Shown here in pieces: positions 42,073 to 51,786 of a stretch of 64,000 nucleotides of DNA. How positions within the stretch are numbered: position 1 is the stretch's first letter; every line of letters begins with the position of its first letter. A model generated the notes under the pieces. That model had not been told where the DNA came from. It ran no database searches and saw nothing but the letters and a program-made list of their open reading frames with translations. The stretch is from positions 1-64,000 of the forward strand of contig CYUH01000013.1 of NCBI GenBank assembly GCA_001403755.1. Direction: 5' to 3'. Made by a program: the position numbers and the translations under genes. This DNA is from Chryseobacterium senegalense (GTDB taxonomy: Bacteria > Bacteroidota > Bacteroidia > Flavobacteriales > Weeksellaceae).

Positions 42073-43965
42073 TTATTTTACTTCTTCGAAGTCTGCATCT
42101 TGCACATCATCTGCACTGTTTGCTTGACCTTGAGATTGACCAGCATCAGCGCCTTGGGCTTGTTGACCCGCTGCGTACATTTCTTCAGAAGCGGCCATCC
42201 AAGCAGCGTCTAAAGCTTCAGTTTTGGTTTTCACAGAATCTAAATCTTTAGCTTCGAAAGCGGTTTTCAATTCAGCAACTGCAGTTTCAATGGCTGTTTT
42301 CTTGTCCGCAGACAATTTATCGCCAAATTCTTTCAATTGTTTTTCGGTTTGGAAAATCAATCCATCCGCTTTGTTGAATACTTCTACTTCTTCTTTTTTC
42401 TTAGCATCTGCTGCAGAATTTTCTTCTGCTTCACGCTTCATTCTTTGGATTTCATCGTCAGAAAGTCCTGAACTTGCCTGAATTTTAATGGACTGCTCTT
42501 TTCCGGTTCCTTTATCTTTAGCTGAAACAGAAAGAATTCCGTTCGCATCGATATCGAAAGTCACCTCGATTTGTGGAACTCCTCTTGGCGCTGGTGGAAT
42601 ATCTGTTAAATCAAATCTTCCAATTTCTTTGTTATCGTTGAACATTGGTCTTTCTCCCTGTCCTACTCTGATGCTTACAGCCGGCTGATTGTCGGACGCG
42701 GTAGAGAATACTTCAGATTTTTTGGTTGGGATGGTTGTGTTTGCTTCAATTAATTTAGTGAAAACAGAACCCATGGTTTCGATACCTAATGAAAGTGGAG
42801 TAACGTCTAATAAAAGAACATCTTTCACATCACCAGTTAAAACACCACCTTGGATTGCTGCACCAATTGCTACAACCTCATCCGGGTTTACTCCTTTTGA
42901 AGGTTTTTTACCGAAGAATTTCTCAACTTCCTCTTGGATGATTGGGATTCTAGTAGAACCACCAACCAAGATTACCTCATCGATATCTGAAATGGTAAGA
43001 CCTGCATCAGCCAAAGCTTTTTTACAAGGCTCCATGGATCTTCTAACCAAATCTGCTGACAATTGCTCGAATTTGGCTTTTGTTAAGGTTTTCACCAAGT
43101 GTTTTGGTCCTGTAGCGGTAGCAGTGATATACGGAAGGTTGATCTCTGTTTGGCTTGAAGATGACAACTCGATTTTTGCTTTTTCGGCAGCTTCCTTCAA
43201 TCTCTGTAACGCAATGGCGTCAGATTTTAAATCAACACCTTCTTCAGATTTAAATTCATCTGCCATCCAGTTGATGATCACATCATCAAAATCATCACCA
43301 CCAAGATGGGTATCACCATTGGTTGATAAAACTTCGAAAACTCCGTCACCAAGATCAAGGATAGAAACGTCGAAAGTACCACCACCTAAATCGTAAACTG
43401 CGATTTTTTGGTCTTTATGATTTTTATCTAAACCATAAGCTAAAGCTGCAGCGGTAGGCTCATTGATAATTCTTTCAACGGTTAAGCCAGCGATTTCACC
43501 AGCTTCTTTAGTAGCCTGTCTTTGCGCATCGTTAAAGTATGCAGGAACGGTGATTACCGCTCTGGTTACTTCTTGTCCCAAATAATCTTCCGCAGTTTTC
43601 TTCATTTTCTGAAGAATCATTGCAGAAATTTCTTGTGGGGTATACTCTCTGTCGTCAATTTTTACTTTTACCGTATCGTTTGGTCCACTTACTACTTGGT
43701 AAGGAACTCTAGAAACTTCTTTAGCATCATCTTTAAAGTGGGTACCGATAAATCTTTTGATTGAATATACGGTTTTGGTAGGGTTGGTTACTGCTTGTCT
43801 TTTTGCAGGATCTCCTACTTTTCTTTCACCATCTTCGGTGAAGGCAACAATTGAAGGCGTAGTTCTTTTACCTTCAGCATTAGGAATTACAACAGGGTCT
43901 TTTCCCTCCATTACAGCAACACAAGAGTTGGTTGTTCCTAAATCGATTCCAATTATTTTACTCAT
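42073..43965 (-). CDS. dnaK: chaperone DnaK (Hsp70)
   Basis: A 630-residue ATP-driven chaperone. The ATPase starts [16 protein letters not shown], contains [17 protein letters not shown] near 148 and [11 protein letters not shown] near 193, and the linker and peptide-binding domain follow ([11 protein letters not shown] near 390). It ends with a Q- and G-rich tail and a typical acidic end DADFEEVK. dnaJ and grpE do not follow it here. No consensus promoter was found in the 220 bases before it. Confidence 0.97.
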   Translation of the reverse strand: MSKIIGIDLGTTNSCVAVMEGKDPVVIPNAEGKRTTPSIVAFTEDGERKVGDPAKRQAVTNPTKTVYSIKRFIGTHFKDDAKEVSRVPYQVVSGPNDTVKVKIDDREYTPQEISAMILQKMKKTAEDYLGQEVTRAVITVPAYFNDAQRQATKEAGEIAGLTVERIINEPTAAALAYGLDKNHKDQKIAVYDLGGGTFDVSILDLGDGVFEVLSTNGDTHLGGDDFDDVIINWMADEFKSEEGVDLKSDAIALQRLKEAAEKAKIELSSSSQTEINLPYITATATGPKHLVKTLTKAKFEQLSADLVRRSMEPCKKALADAGLTISDIDEVILVGGSTRIPIIQEEVEKFFGKKPSKGVNPDEVVAIGAAIQGGVLTGDVKDVLLLDVTPLSLGIETMGSVFTKLIEANTTIPTKKSEVFSTASDNQPAVSIRVGQGERPMFNDNKEIGRFDLTDIPPAPRGVPQIEVTFDIDANGILSVSAKDKGTGKEQSIKIQASSGLSDDEIQRMKREAEENSAADAKKKEEVEVFNKADGLIFQTEKQLKEFGDKLSADKKTAIETAVAELKTAFEAKDLDSVKTKTEALDAAWMAASEEMYAAGQQAQGADAGQSQGQANSADDVQDADFEEVK

Positions 43966-44187
43966 ATTTTTATTTTTTTTAATTTAAAATTTACAAACTG
44001 ACTTTCTCCAATTTTGTACCAAGACAAAAAACATGACAAATTGACACAGTCTCACCATTCTGACATTTAGAAAAAAGTTGATTGGTTGCCCTGTCAATAA
44101 GATTTAACGATTTCTTATTGTAAATGCCAATATTTAAAATGACTTAAAATTCTTATTTTTGACCAAATCATAATTTCATCAATTACC

Positions 44188-46257
44188 ATGTCGAATCAGT
44201 TTAATCCAAGAGATGTAACTTGGCTAGCCTTCAACGAAAGAGTTTTGCAAGAAGCAATGGATGAAAACGTGCCACTCCACCTGCGAATCCGTTTTCTGGG
44301 AATTTTTTCGAATAATCTGGATGAATTTTTCCGCGTAAGAGTCGCTGGATTAAAACGTGCAATGGATTTCAAGAGCAAATACATTTCCGAATCTTTCTAC
44401 CAGCAACCTACCAAAATCTTACAGCGAATCAACAAAGTCGTGATTAAGCAACAACAAGATTTCAACAAAACCTGGAAGAAAATTCAGCAGGAAATGGCGG
44501 ATCAGAATATCTTCATTAAAACTGCCAACAATCTTACTGCAGAGCAAAAATTATTTGTGCAGCAATATTTCGACGAAATGGTGGAAAGCAACGTGATTCC
44601 AATCTTGCTTCATGACAATTCACCAATGCCCTACTTACGGGACAAATCGCTGTATCTCGGCATAGCGATGCGCAGAAAAGATTTTTTATATGAAGCCAAA
44701 TTCGCCATTATCGAAATTCCGTCCAGGGAAATCGGACGATTTGTTTTGCTTCCTTCTGAAAATCAAAACGAAAAAAACGTAATGCTTTTGGAAGATGTTA
44801 TCACCTTCAATTTGCCGCATATTTTCTCATATTTTGGCTATGATGAATTTTCGGCGCACTGTTTTAAAGTTACCAAAGATGCAGAATTTGATTTGGATAA
44901 TGACATCAAAACTACCCTCGCCGAAAAGATCGAAAAAGGCATTAAATCCCGAAGAAAAGGGAAACCTACACGTTTTGTATTCGATAAAGAAATGGATAAA
45001 TCTTTGATCGAATTCCTGATTCGGAAACTGAACTTATCCAAGAAAGACAGCATTATTCCTGGTGGCAAAATTCATAATTTCAGACATTTTATGGATTTTC
45101 CGGATGTTTTCAAAACTTATACTAAACCAGAAGAGCGAACCTCTTTCGACCACCCAGAATTCATCGAAAAACGTGTGACAGATGTGATTCAGAAAACTGA
45201 TGTTTTGCTTACTTTTCCGTATCACAAATTCACTCCAGTTATTGATTTGTTGCGGGAATCTGCGATGGATCCGGATGTAAAAACCATCCAAATCACCGCT
45301 TATCGATTAGCAAGCAACTCGAAGATCATCAATGCACTGATTAACGCTGCCCGAAACGGTAAAGAGGTTACCGTAATGGTGGAACTTCGCGCCCGTTTTG
45401 ATGAAGAAAGCAACTTGGTTTGGAAAGAAATTTTGGAACAGGAAGGCGTGAAAGTACTGGTCGGAATTCCTAATAAAAAAGTGCATGCGAAGCTCTGCGT
45501 CATCAAAAAGAGAGCTCACAACAAAACCATTCAATACGGCTTTGTAAGCACCGGAAATTTCAACGAAAAAACGGCGAAAATATATGGTGACCATTTGCTG
45601 ATGACCTCGGACAGAGGGATTATGGCAGACATTAATAAAATCTTCAATGTCCTTCGTAAACCTAAAGTTGATATTTTGCCCACATTGAAAACTTGCAAAA
45701 AACTTCTGGTTTGTCCGCAATTTATGCGTGAAAAAATCATAGCACATATAGATCGCGAAATCGAAGAAGCTAAAGGTGGGCGCAAATCCGAAATGATTAT
45801 AAAAACCAATTCACTGAGCGACAGAACTTTAATTGAAAAATTATATGAAGCCGCAAAGGCCGGTGTACACGTCAGATTGATTGTTCGTGGGATCTATTGT
45901 GCGGTCAATCAAAAGGAATTTAAAGAAAAAATAAAAGCGATCAGCATCGTTGATGAATATCTGGAACATGCACGGGTAATGTATTTCTACAATCGAGGAA
46001 ATGAAGATCTATACATTTCTTCTGCCGATTGGATGACCAGAAATCTCGATTACCGAATTGAAGCTGCCGCAAAAATCACTCAGAAAAACTTAAAAAAAGA
46101 ATTGAAAGACATCCTCGAAATTCAGTTGAGCGACAATGTAAAAGCTAGAATTCTCGATAAAAAACTTCAAAACGAATATGTGAAAAACGATCAGAAAGAA
46201 ATTCGTTCGCAGATAGAAACCTATCATTACCTAAAAAACAAGGTCCCGAAAGAATAA
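44188..46257 (+). CDS. ppk1: polyphosphate kinase 1
   Basis: A 689-residue enzyme that makes polyphosphate from ATP. Phospholipase D-type domains carry the two conserved histidines: H433 in VHAKLCVIKKR (autophosphorylated) and H594 in LEHARVMYF. The N-terminal WLAFNERVLQEAMD segment is the family start. A TATTTTTG box at 44154-44161 lies before it, and a terminator follows. Confidence 0.95.
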   Translation: MSNQFNPRDVTWLAFNERVLQEAMDENVPLHLRIRFLGIFSNNLDEFFRVRVAGLKRAMDFKSKYISESFYQQPTKILQRINKVVIKQQQDFNKTWKKIQQEMADQNIFIKTANNLTAEQKLFVQQYFDEMVESNVIPILLHDNSPMPYLRDKSLYLGIAMRRKDFLYEAKFAIIEIPSREIGRFVLLPSENQNEKNVMLLEDVITFNLPHIFSYFGYDEFSAHCFKVTKDAEFDLDNDIKTTLAEKIEKGIKSRRKGKPTRFVFDKEMDKSLIEFLIRKLNLSKKDSIIPGGKIHNFRHFMDFPDVFKTYTKPEERTSFDHPEFIEKRVTDVIQKTDVLLTFPYHKFTPVIDLLRESAMDPDVKTIQITAYRLASNSKIINALINAARNGKEVTVMVELRARFDEESNLVWKEILEQEGVKVLVGIPNKKVHAKLCVIKKRAHNKTIQYGFVSTGNFNEKTAKIYGDHLLMTSDRGIMADINKIFNVLRKPKVDILPTLKTCKKLLVCPQFMREKIIAHIDREIEEAKGGRKSEMIIKTNSLSDRTLIEKLYEAAKAGVHVRLIVRGIYCAVNQKEFKEKIKAISIVDEYLEHARVMYFYNRGNEDLYISSADWMTRNLDYRIEAAAKITQKNLKKELKDILEIQLSDNVKARILDKKLQNEYVKNDQKEIRSQIETYHYLKNKVPKE

Positions 46258-46264
46258 AAAAATT

Positions 46265-46296
46265 AAGCCCGAAAGTTTCTTCGGGTTTCTTTTTTG
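46265..46296 (+). terminator. terminator of ppk1
   Basis: The stem AAGCCCGAA/TTCGGGTTT (46265-46273 with 46280-46288, one G-T pair) with loop AGTTTC followed by a T-rich run. Confidence 0.8.
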
Positions 46297-46304
46297 TCGC
46301 TGTT

Positions 46305-46336
46305 CTTGAAATATCATTACAAAAACGCTACATTTG
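46305..46336 (+). promoter_or_regulatory. promoter of the riboswitch and TonB receptor
   Basis: CTTG (46305-46308), a 20-base spacer and TACATTTG (46329-46336): perfect -7 box and one mismatch in the upstream box. The transcript would begin at the 5' edge of the riboswitch. Confidence 0.75.
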
Positions 46337-46343
46337 CAGCACT

Positions 46344-46475
46344 TTTAGAAAAGGGAATTGTGTGTAAATCACAAACTGTCCCCGCAACTGTAAATCACGC
46401 AAAAAAATTGTTTCGAATTAAACCACTGGAAACGGGAAGGTGAAAACAATGTGAAAGTCAGGAGACCTTGCTAAA
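46344..46475 (+). promoter_or_regulatory. cobalamin riboswitch
   Basis: Conserved pieces of the B12 riboswitch appear in order: AAAGGGAA at 46350, the TGTCCCCGCAACTGTAA block (46377-46393), then CCACTG and GGGAAGG (46423-46440), and GTCAGGAGACC near 46457. It lies before a TonB receptor, so it should lower receptor synthesis when B12 is plentiful. Confidence 0.92.
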
Positions 46476-46590
46476 AGTAGTATTATTAAACGCTTTCGGA
46501 GGAAAAGTTGTGAATTGCTGAATGTTCTGTTCAGTACTTTTACCTGCATTTTTTCCGATAAGTAAACTTTTAACTTAATTTATTTTTTTA

Positions 46591-48504
46591 ATGAAAAAAA
46601 GATTAATTTTTGTTGGAGCAATGCTTGTCGTAAGTTCAAACATTTTTGCACAGCAAGAAAAGGAAACCCAAATCGAGGAAATCACGATTGCCTCCAAAAC
46701 CAAACAACAGCTTTACAAAACCGGAAAAAATGTACAGCTGATTACCGAGAAAGATCTAGAAAAATACAAAGGTCAGGATCTTCCGAATGTGTTGAACCAA
46801 ATTGCTGGGTTTCAAATCACGGGTAACCAAAACAACAACCAAGAACCAAAATCACTGAAAATTCGTGGCGGAAAAAGTGCCAACGTTTTAATTCTCATAG
46901 ACGGAGTTCCGTTGAAAGATGTCACTGGAAACGATTATGTAGTTTCCGATTTGCGACTGATTGCATTAGAAAACATTGAAAGTCTGGAAATTTTGAACGG
47001 CGCTTCTTCGGTACTATATGGAAGCAACGCAACGGTTTCTGTCATTAATATTAAAACGAAAAAATCTTCAGATAAAAAAATTGAAGGCCTCTTGGGAGCG
47101 AGAGCCGGTTCTTTTTCAACTTTTGCACAAAATGCCTTAGCTAAAGGAAAAATAAATCAATTCAATTATCAAGTTTCAGGGTTTAACGAAAAATCGCAAG
47201 GACTTTCGTCCGCAGAAGGCGAAAATTTCGAGAAAGATGGTTTTGAAAAACAGAACATTAATGCCAATTTTGGTTACGCCACCGAAAACTTCAATATCAA
47301 CATCAACGGAGGTTGGAATCATCATCTTTTTAACTATGACGAAGGTGCTTTCACTGATGGAAATTACCGCTCTGATGACCAACAAAGCTATATCGGCGGT
47401 AACGCTAATTACAGATACAAAAATGGCGAAATTACTTTAAGTACTAGATTTTCTGGGAATGAAAGATTGGGACAAAACTTCGTGGGGAACGAATACCAAG
47501 ATCAGTTTTCCTACACCGGTCGTAATTTTTTCACCGAATTATTTAATCATTATAAAATTTCAGAAAACATCAGTTTTATCGCCGGAATTCAGTTCGAAGA
47601 CCAAAAAATGGGCGCAAAATCGCTTCCTTGGGGAGGAACTTCTTTTGTTGAAGATCTAAATAGAAACGAAACCAAAACCAACACTTTCGATGCTTTTGCC
47701 AACGTAAATTTGAAATATCAATTTCTAAATTTGGATGCGGGAGCCAGAATGACCGATCATTCCAAGTTTGGAAATCATTGGGTTTATAGCGTAAATCCGT
47801 ATATTTTAAAAGAGTTGGAAACGCTGTATTTCAAAGTTGGATATTCCTACTCTACCGCATTTATTGCACCTACACTTTACCAAAATTATGGTTCGTTACC
47901 TTATGTTTTAAGCAATTTCGACCTGAAACCGGAAACCAATTCTTCCCATGAAATCGATTTAAGCTTGGGTAAAAAAGACCAAAGTATTGTTTTCAATGCA
48001 AGCTTTTTCCAAAGATCAGAAAAAGATGCTTTCGCCTTCGAAACGGTAGATTTCACCACTTTTGCAGGACAATTTAAAAATGTTGGCGAAAATAAAGTGA
48101 AAGGTTTTGAACTAGGTTTGAAATATCGATTAAATGAAATGATCAATTTCGGCGGTAATTTTAGTTTTGTAGAAAAAGACAAAGAAGCGACCATGTTGAG
48201 ACAACCAAAACAGCGCGTCAATTCTTACCTCGAAATCCTTCCTTTTGCTTCCACAAGAATTAATTTGAGCCATCAATTTGTTTCCAAAAGAATGGATTCT
48301 TACTACAATTCGGCAACTTTTGCTGTTGATCGCGTAGAATTGGAAAGCTATAATCTTGTTAATTTAAACATCAATCAGAAAATCAATTCCAAAATTGAGG
48401 GTTATCTGAATATCGGAAATCTTTTCAACACTTCTTATGTCGATGTTGTTGGATTCACCACAAAACCAAGAAATTACACCGTTGGTGTGAATTACAATTT
48501 CTAA
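46591..48504 (+). CDS. btuB: TonB-dependent cobalamin receptor (BtuB-like)
   Basis: A 637-residue outer-membrane beta barrel. It has a signal peptide (ending NIFAQQ), then a plug domain with a TonB-box-like EITIASKTK, and LPNVLNQIAGFQI and KIRGGKSANVLILIDGVPLKD at about residues 65-110, and a barrel that ends NYTVGVNYNF. The B12 riboswitch in front marks its likely cargo as cobalamin or a precursor. A terminator follows. Confidence 0.92.
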   Translation: MKKRLIFVGAMLVVSSNIFAQQEKETQIEEITIASKTKQQLYKTGKNVQLITEKDLEKYKGQDLPNVLNQIAGFQITGNQNNNQEPKSLKIRGGKSANVLILIDGVPLKDVTGNDYVVSDLRLIALENIESLEILNGASSVLYGSNATVSVINIKTKKSSDKKIEGLLGARAGSFSTFAQNALAKGKINQFNYQVSGFNEKSQGLSSAEGENFEKDGFEKQNINANFGYATENFNININGGWNHHLFNYDEGAFTDGNYRSDDQQSYIGGNANYRYKNGEITLSTRFSGNERLGQNFVGNEYQDQFSYTGRNFFTELFNHYKISENISFIAGIQFEDQKMGAKSLPWGGTSFVEDLNRNETKTNTFDAFANVNLKYQFLNLDAGARMTDHSKFGNHWVYSVNPYILKELETLYFKVGYSYSTAFIAPTLYQNYGSLPYVLSNFDLKPETNSSHEIDLSLGKKDQSIVFNASFFQRSEKDAFAFETVDFTTFAGQFKNVGENKVKGFELGLKYRLNEMINFGGNFSFVEKDKEATMLRQPKQRVNSYLEILPFASTRINLSHQFVSKRMDSYYNSATFAVDRVELESYNLVNLNINQKINSKIEGYLNIGNLFNTSYVDVVGFTTKPRNYTVGVNYNF

Positions 48505-48527
48505 ATCTTAAGGTTATGTTGTTAAAA

Positions 48528-48558
48528 AAAACGGATGCAATTTTTTTGCATCCGTTTT
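48528..48558. terminator. two-way terminator
   Basis: A perfect 13-bp stem AAAACGGATGCAA/TTGCATCCGTTTT (48528-48540 with 48546-48558) separates the converging btuB and CCA-enzyme genes. Confidence 0.92.
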
Positions 48559-48571
48559 TGATTTTTTTGTT

Positions 48572-49993
48572 TTAAACAAGCTTTAATCCTAATATTTCCG
48601 CTTCTTTGATAACGAAATTTCGGGCTTGGTCTTTATCATTTTCAATTTCGCCTTCCAAGATCGCTTCTTTCACTTTTTCCTTTAAAATCCCGATTTCTCT
48701 TCCCGGCTTTAAGCTGAAAAGTTCCATTATCTCTTCACCTGAAATTGGCGGTTGGAAATTCCGAACCTGATCTTTTTCCTCCACTTCCTTTATTTTCTGC
48801 GCAACATATTCAAAGTTTTTCTTGAACCTTGCCTGTTTCGACGCATTTTTTGTAGTGATATCTGCTTTGCAAAGTGTGAAAAGATCCTCCAAATCATCAC
48901 CAGAATCAAAAAGCAATCGTCGCAGTGCGGAATCCGAAGTACCATCATCGATTAATGCGATCGGTCTTGACGAAAGTTTCACCATTTTTTGTACATACTT
49001 CATATCACTCCCCATCGGTAATTTCAGTCGGTAGAAAAGATTTTTCACCATTTTTGATCCCAAAAATTCGTGTCCATGAAAAGTCCAGCCGGTTCCTTCC
49101 ACGAATTTTTTGGTGGGTGCTTTTCCGATATCGTGCAGCAAAGCCGCCCAGCGAAGCCACAGATTTTCGGTATTTTCCGAAATATTATCAACCACTTCCA
49201 GCGTATGCCAGAAATTATCTTTATGGGTTTGTCCTTCTACTTCTTCGATTCCGCGCAATGCTGTTAATTCAGGTATAATAATCGGTAAAAGTCCGGTTTC
49301 TTCGAGCAATTTCAAACCAGTTGACGGTTTTTCTGAAAGCATGATTTTGTTGAATTCCACCATGATTCTTTCCATGGAAACAATTTTAATTCTTTCCGCT
49401 TCCTTCTGGATTGCCTGAAGTGAATGTTCTTCGATTTTAAAATTTAAAGTGGAAGCAAAGCGTATCGCCCTCATCATCCTCAAAGGATCATCGGAATAGG
49501 TCTGGCTTGGCTCCAATGGAGTACGAATAATTTTATTTTGGATATCTGAAATTCCGTTGAATGGATCGATCAGTTCACCGAAACTGTCTTTGTTTAGGGA
49601 AATTGCCAGTGCATTAATGGTGAAATCTCTGCGTTTTTGGTCATCTTCCAAAGTTCCGATTTCTACCGATGGTTTTCGGGAATTTTCGGCATAACTTTCT
49701 TTTCGGGCACCTACGAATTCCAAATCTAAACCTTCGTGTTTGAACATTGCTGTCCCGTAATTTTTAAAAACTGAAACCTTTAATTTTGAATTGATTTCTT
49801 TGGCAACCGCTTTGGCGAGATCCATCCCGTTTCCTTCGGTAACAAAATCGATATCGGTAGGAGCTTTTCTTTTCATAAGAAGGTCTCGCACATAGCCGCC
49901 CACGATAAAAACGGACTGGCTGTTTTTTTCTGCAGTTTCAGAGATGAGTTTGAAAAGCTTGAAATTTTTATTTTGAGTAAGATTAATATGCAT
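48572..49993 (-). CDS. cca: tRNA nucleotidyltransferase (CCA-adding), HD domain
   Basis: A 473-residue class II enzyme that adds or repairs the CCA end of tRNA, needed here since the two tRNA genes seen do not encode CCA. Seen: IVGGYVRDLLM and DIDFV (the catalytic aspartates) near residues 25-45, RRDFTINALAISL, and an HD domain with HDIGKAP near 270. I use the ATG at 49993; the longer frame from 50203 would run through the preceding gene in another frame. Confidence 0.93.
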   Translation of the reverse strand: MHINLTQNKNFKLFKLISETAEKNSQSVFIVGGYVRDLLMKRKAPTDIDFVTEGNGMDLAKAVAKEINSKLKVSVFKNYGTAMFKHEGLDLEFVGARKESYAENSRKPSVEIGTLEDDQKRRDFTINALAISLNKDSFGELIDPFNGISDIQNKIIRTPLEPSQTYSDDPLRMMRAIRFASTLNFKIEEHSLQAIQKEAERIKIVSMERIMVEFNKIMLSEKPSTGLKLLEETGLLPIIIPELTALRGIEEVEGQTHKDNFWHTLEVVDNISENTENLWLRWAALLHDIGKAPTKKFVEGTGWTFHGHEFLGSKMVKNLFYRLKLPMGSDMKYVQKMVKLSSRPIALIDDGTSDSALRRLLFDSGDDLEDLFTLCKADITTKNASKQARFKKNFEYVAQKIKEVEEKDQVRNFQPPISGEEIMELFSLKPGREIGILKEKVKEAILEGEIENDKDQARNFVIKEAEILGLKLV

Positions 49994-50043
49994 AGCAGGA
50001 ATTCCGGTCCCGGAAAATTTCTGCAAAGATAGCAAAATAGAAA

Positions 50044-50063
50044 AACCTGCATTTCTGCAGGTT
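50044..50063 (-). terminator. terminator of the 83-residue gene
   Basis: The stem AACCTGCA/TGCAGGTT with loop TTTC, followed on the minus strand by a T run, lies right after the stop codon of the gene at 50067. Confidence 0.85.
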
Positions 50064-50066
50064 CGT

Positions 50067-50318
50067 TTATTGTATTTTTTTACTTTCATCGACGAGCCAA
50101 TCATCGATTTCTTCTTCGAGGTACGAAGTCTGGAGTTTGATGGCATCCAGAAAATCATCGGGGATATTTGAAATATCCGTATTCTCCAGATTCCATAATT
50201 CATCGGACATCAATTCGTACTCGGAATAAATTCTTTTGAATCTTGGACTTTCCTTTTCCAAAGCTTCAATTTTTTGCTTGTACGGAGTAAATTTTCGGTA
50301 CTTTCTGGGAGTATTCAT
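50067..50318 (-). CDS. conserved hypothetical protein, 83 residues
   Basis: A soluble, highly charged protein: RKYRKFTPYKQKIEALEKE at the start, then acidic helices (YSEYELMSDELWNLEN and LQTSYLEEEIDDWLVDE). No domain recognised. It has its own terminator and is separate from the CCA enzyme gene. Confidence 0.7.
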   Translation of the reverse strand: MNTPRKYRKFTPYKQKIEALEKESPRFKRIYSEYELMSDELWNLENTDISNIPDDFLDAIKLQTSYLEEEIDDWLVDESKKIQ

Positions 50319-50510
50319 GAGTTTTGAGTTTAGTTTTCATCGAAAAAAAAAATGTTCACTTATGTGTTTTAAGATAAAAACCATTCTCACAAACGATTGA
50401 AAATGAAAATTTTATCAGGAAATATCTCTTATTCGGGAAAATAAAGTTATACATATTTTCGAAATAAAAAAATATTTTAACAAGAATTCTGATTGTTTAA
50501 CATATAGTTA

Positions 50511-50518
50511 TAAATTTG
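50511..50518 (+). promoter_or_regulatory. -7 box of the gtrA-like gene
   Basis: TAAATTTG matches TAnnTTTG fully and lies 16 bases before the chosen ATG; it excludes the earlier TTG at 50516 as a start. Confidence 0.65.
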
Positions 50519-50533
50519 CAGAGATTAGATCCT

Positions 50534-50992
50534 ATGAAAGAATTTTTACTGAAACAGAAACAGGTTTTGCTTTTCATTTTTGCTGGTGCACTGAGTGCTG
50601 TTGTAGAAATCGGTTCGTTCAAAATACTGAGTTTATATTTGCCGAAAATATTTATTGATGAGAATAATTTTCATGGAATTCACTATCCTTTAAGCAATAT
50701 CTTTTCGACATGTTGCGGAATTATTACCAATTATTTTCTTAGTATTTGGTTTGTTTTCGAACGGGGAAAACATTCCAAAAGAAAAGAATTTGCTTATTTC
50801 ATGTCGGTTTCTTTTTTATCAACGATTTTGAGTTTAATTGTTTTTCAAATGTTTTTCCGTTTTGTATTTACGGATGCTATCAATTTAGGATTTTTTGTAT
50901 TTAGCCAGGAAATGATTAGTAAAATTGCGGCAATATTATTGGTTTCAATGTTGAATTACACCGTAAAAAAGAAAATGATTTTTAACGGATAA
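50534..50992 (+). CDS. GtrA-family membrane protein
   Basis: A 152-residue protein with four membrane segments and the GtrA pattern: FAGALSAVVEIGSFKIL, then CCGIITNYFLSIWFVF, and EMISKIAAILLVSMLNY at the end. Family members move lipid-linked sugars across the inner membrane for cell-surface glycan making. It starts a unit with the acyltransferase gene, 25 bases away. Confidence 0.87.
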   Translation: MKEFLLKQKQVLLFIFAGALSAVVEIGSFKILSLYLPKIFIDENNFHGIHYPLSNIFSTCCGIITNYFLSIWFVFERGKHSKRKEFAYFMSVSFLSTILSLIVFQMFFRFVFTDAINLGFFVFSQEMISKIAAILLVSMLNYTVKKKMIFNG

Positions 50993-51017
50993 TTTCATCA
51001 GTAAAAGAAAATATTAA

Positions 51018-51743
51018 ATGAAAAAAATCCTGAATTATATATGGCGCGGGTGGATGATTATCTTGGGAACTGTGCTTACCATCATCCTTGGAATTCCGGT
51101 TTTGTTGTTATCCATTAGAAAAAAAGATTACAAATATGCTTATCAATTTATCCGGCTTTGGTGTTTTGGTATGTTTTACGGCATGGGATTCCGCTATGAA
51201 CTGAAAAAACTGACCGATAAAAAAATTGATAAAAACACGCAATACGTTTTCATATCAAACCATACCTCGATTATGGATGTGATGCTTCCTTGTATTTTGA
51301 TGCCGAACCATCCGCTTTGCTATGTTGGTAAAAAGGAATTGGTGAAAATCCCGATTTTTGGTACCATTTACAAAAGAATTTGCGTGATGGTGGATCGCAG
51401 CTCTGCCAAAAGCCGCGCAGATGTTTACCGAAGATGCGCCGAACGTATGGAAGAAGGCCAAAGCATCGTTATTTTTCCTGAAGGTGGCGTTCCGGATGAC
51501 ACTTCAGTGGTTTTGGATCATTTTAAAGATGGTGCTTTTATTTTGGCTTCAAAACATCAATCACCGTTGGCAGTTTTTACGTTTGTTGGGCTAAAGGAAA
51601 TGTTTCCATTTGATTATTCGAAAGGTTTTCCGGGTAAGGTGAAGGTCTATTTTAATGATATTTTGCCTCCAGACAAATCGACCAGTGACCTAAAAGCACT
51701 GGCTTATAGCGCAATAAAAAAGACTTTGGAAAACTCAAACTGA
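51018..51743 (+). CDS. plsC: 1-acyl-sn-glycerol-3-phosphate acyltransferase
   Basis: A 241-residue membrane-bound acyltransferase of phospholipid synthesis. An N-terminal hydrophobic segment (about 11-33) comes first, the catalytic HX4D is H82-D87 in SNHTSIMD, and the FPEGGVPDD substrate motif lies near 155. In the same direction as gtrA. Confidence 0.92.
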   Translation: MKKILNYIWRGWMIILGTVLTIILGIPVLLLSIRKKDYKYAYQFIRLWCFGMFYGMGFRYELKKLTDKKIDKNTQYVFISNHTSIMDVMLPCILMPNHPLCYVGKKELVKIPIFGTIYKRICVMVDRSSAKSRADVYRRCAERMEEGQSIVIFPEGGVPDDTSVVLDHFKDGAFILASKHQSPLAVFTFVGLKEMFPFDYSKGFPGKVKVYFNDILPPDKSTSDLKALAYSAIKKTLENSN

Positions 51744-51786
51744 AAAATAATTGGTTATATTTGTTTTTAAGAAATTATAAACAAAT

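Noticed and set aside
42689..43396. 235-codon plus-strand frame
   Set aside because: It is the reverse-strand shadow of dnaK.
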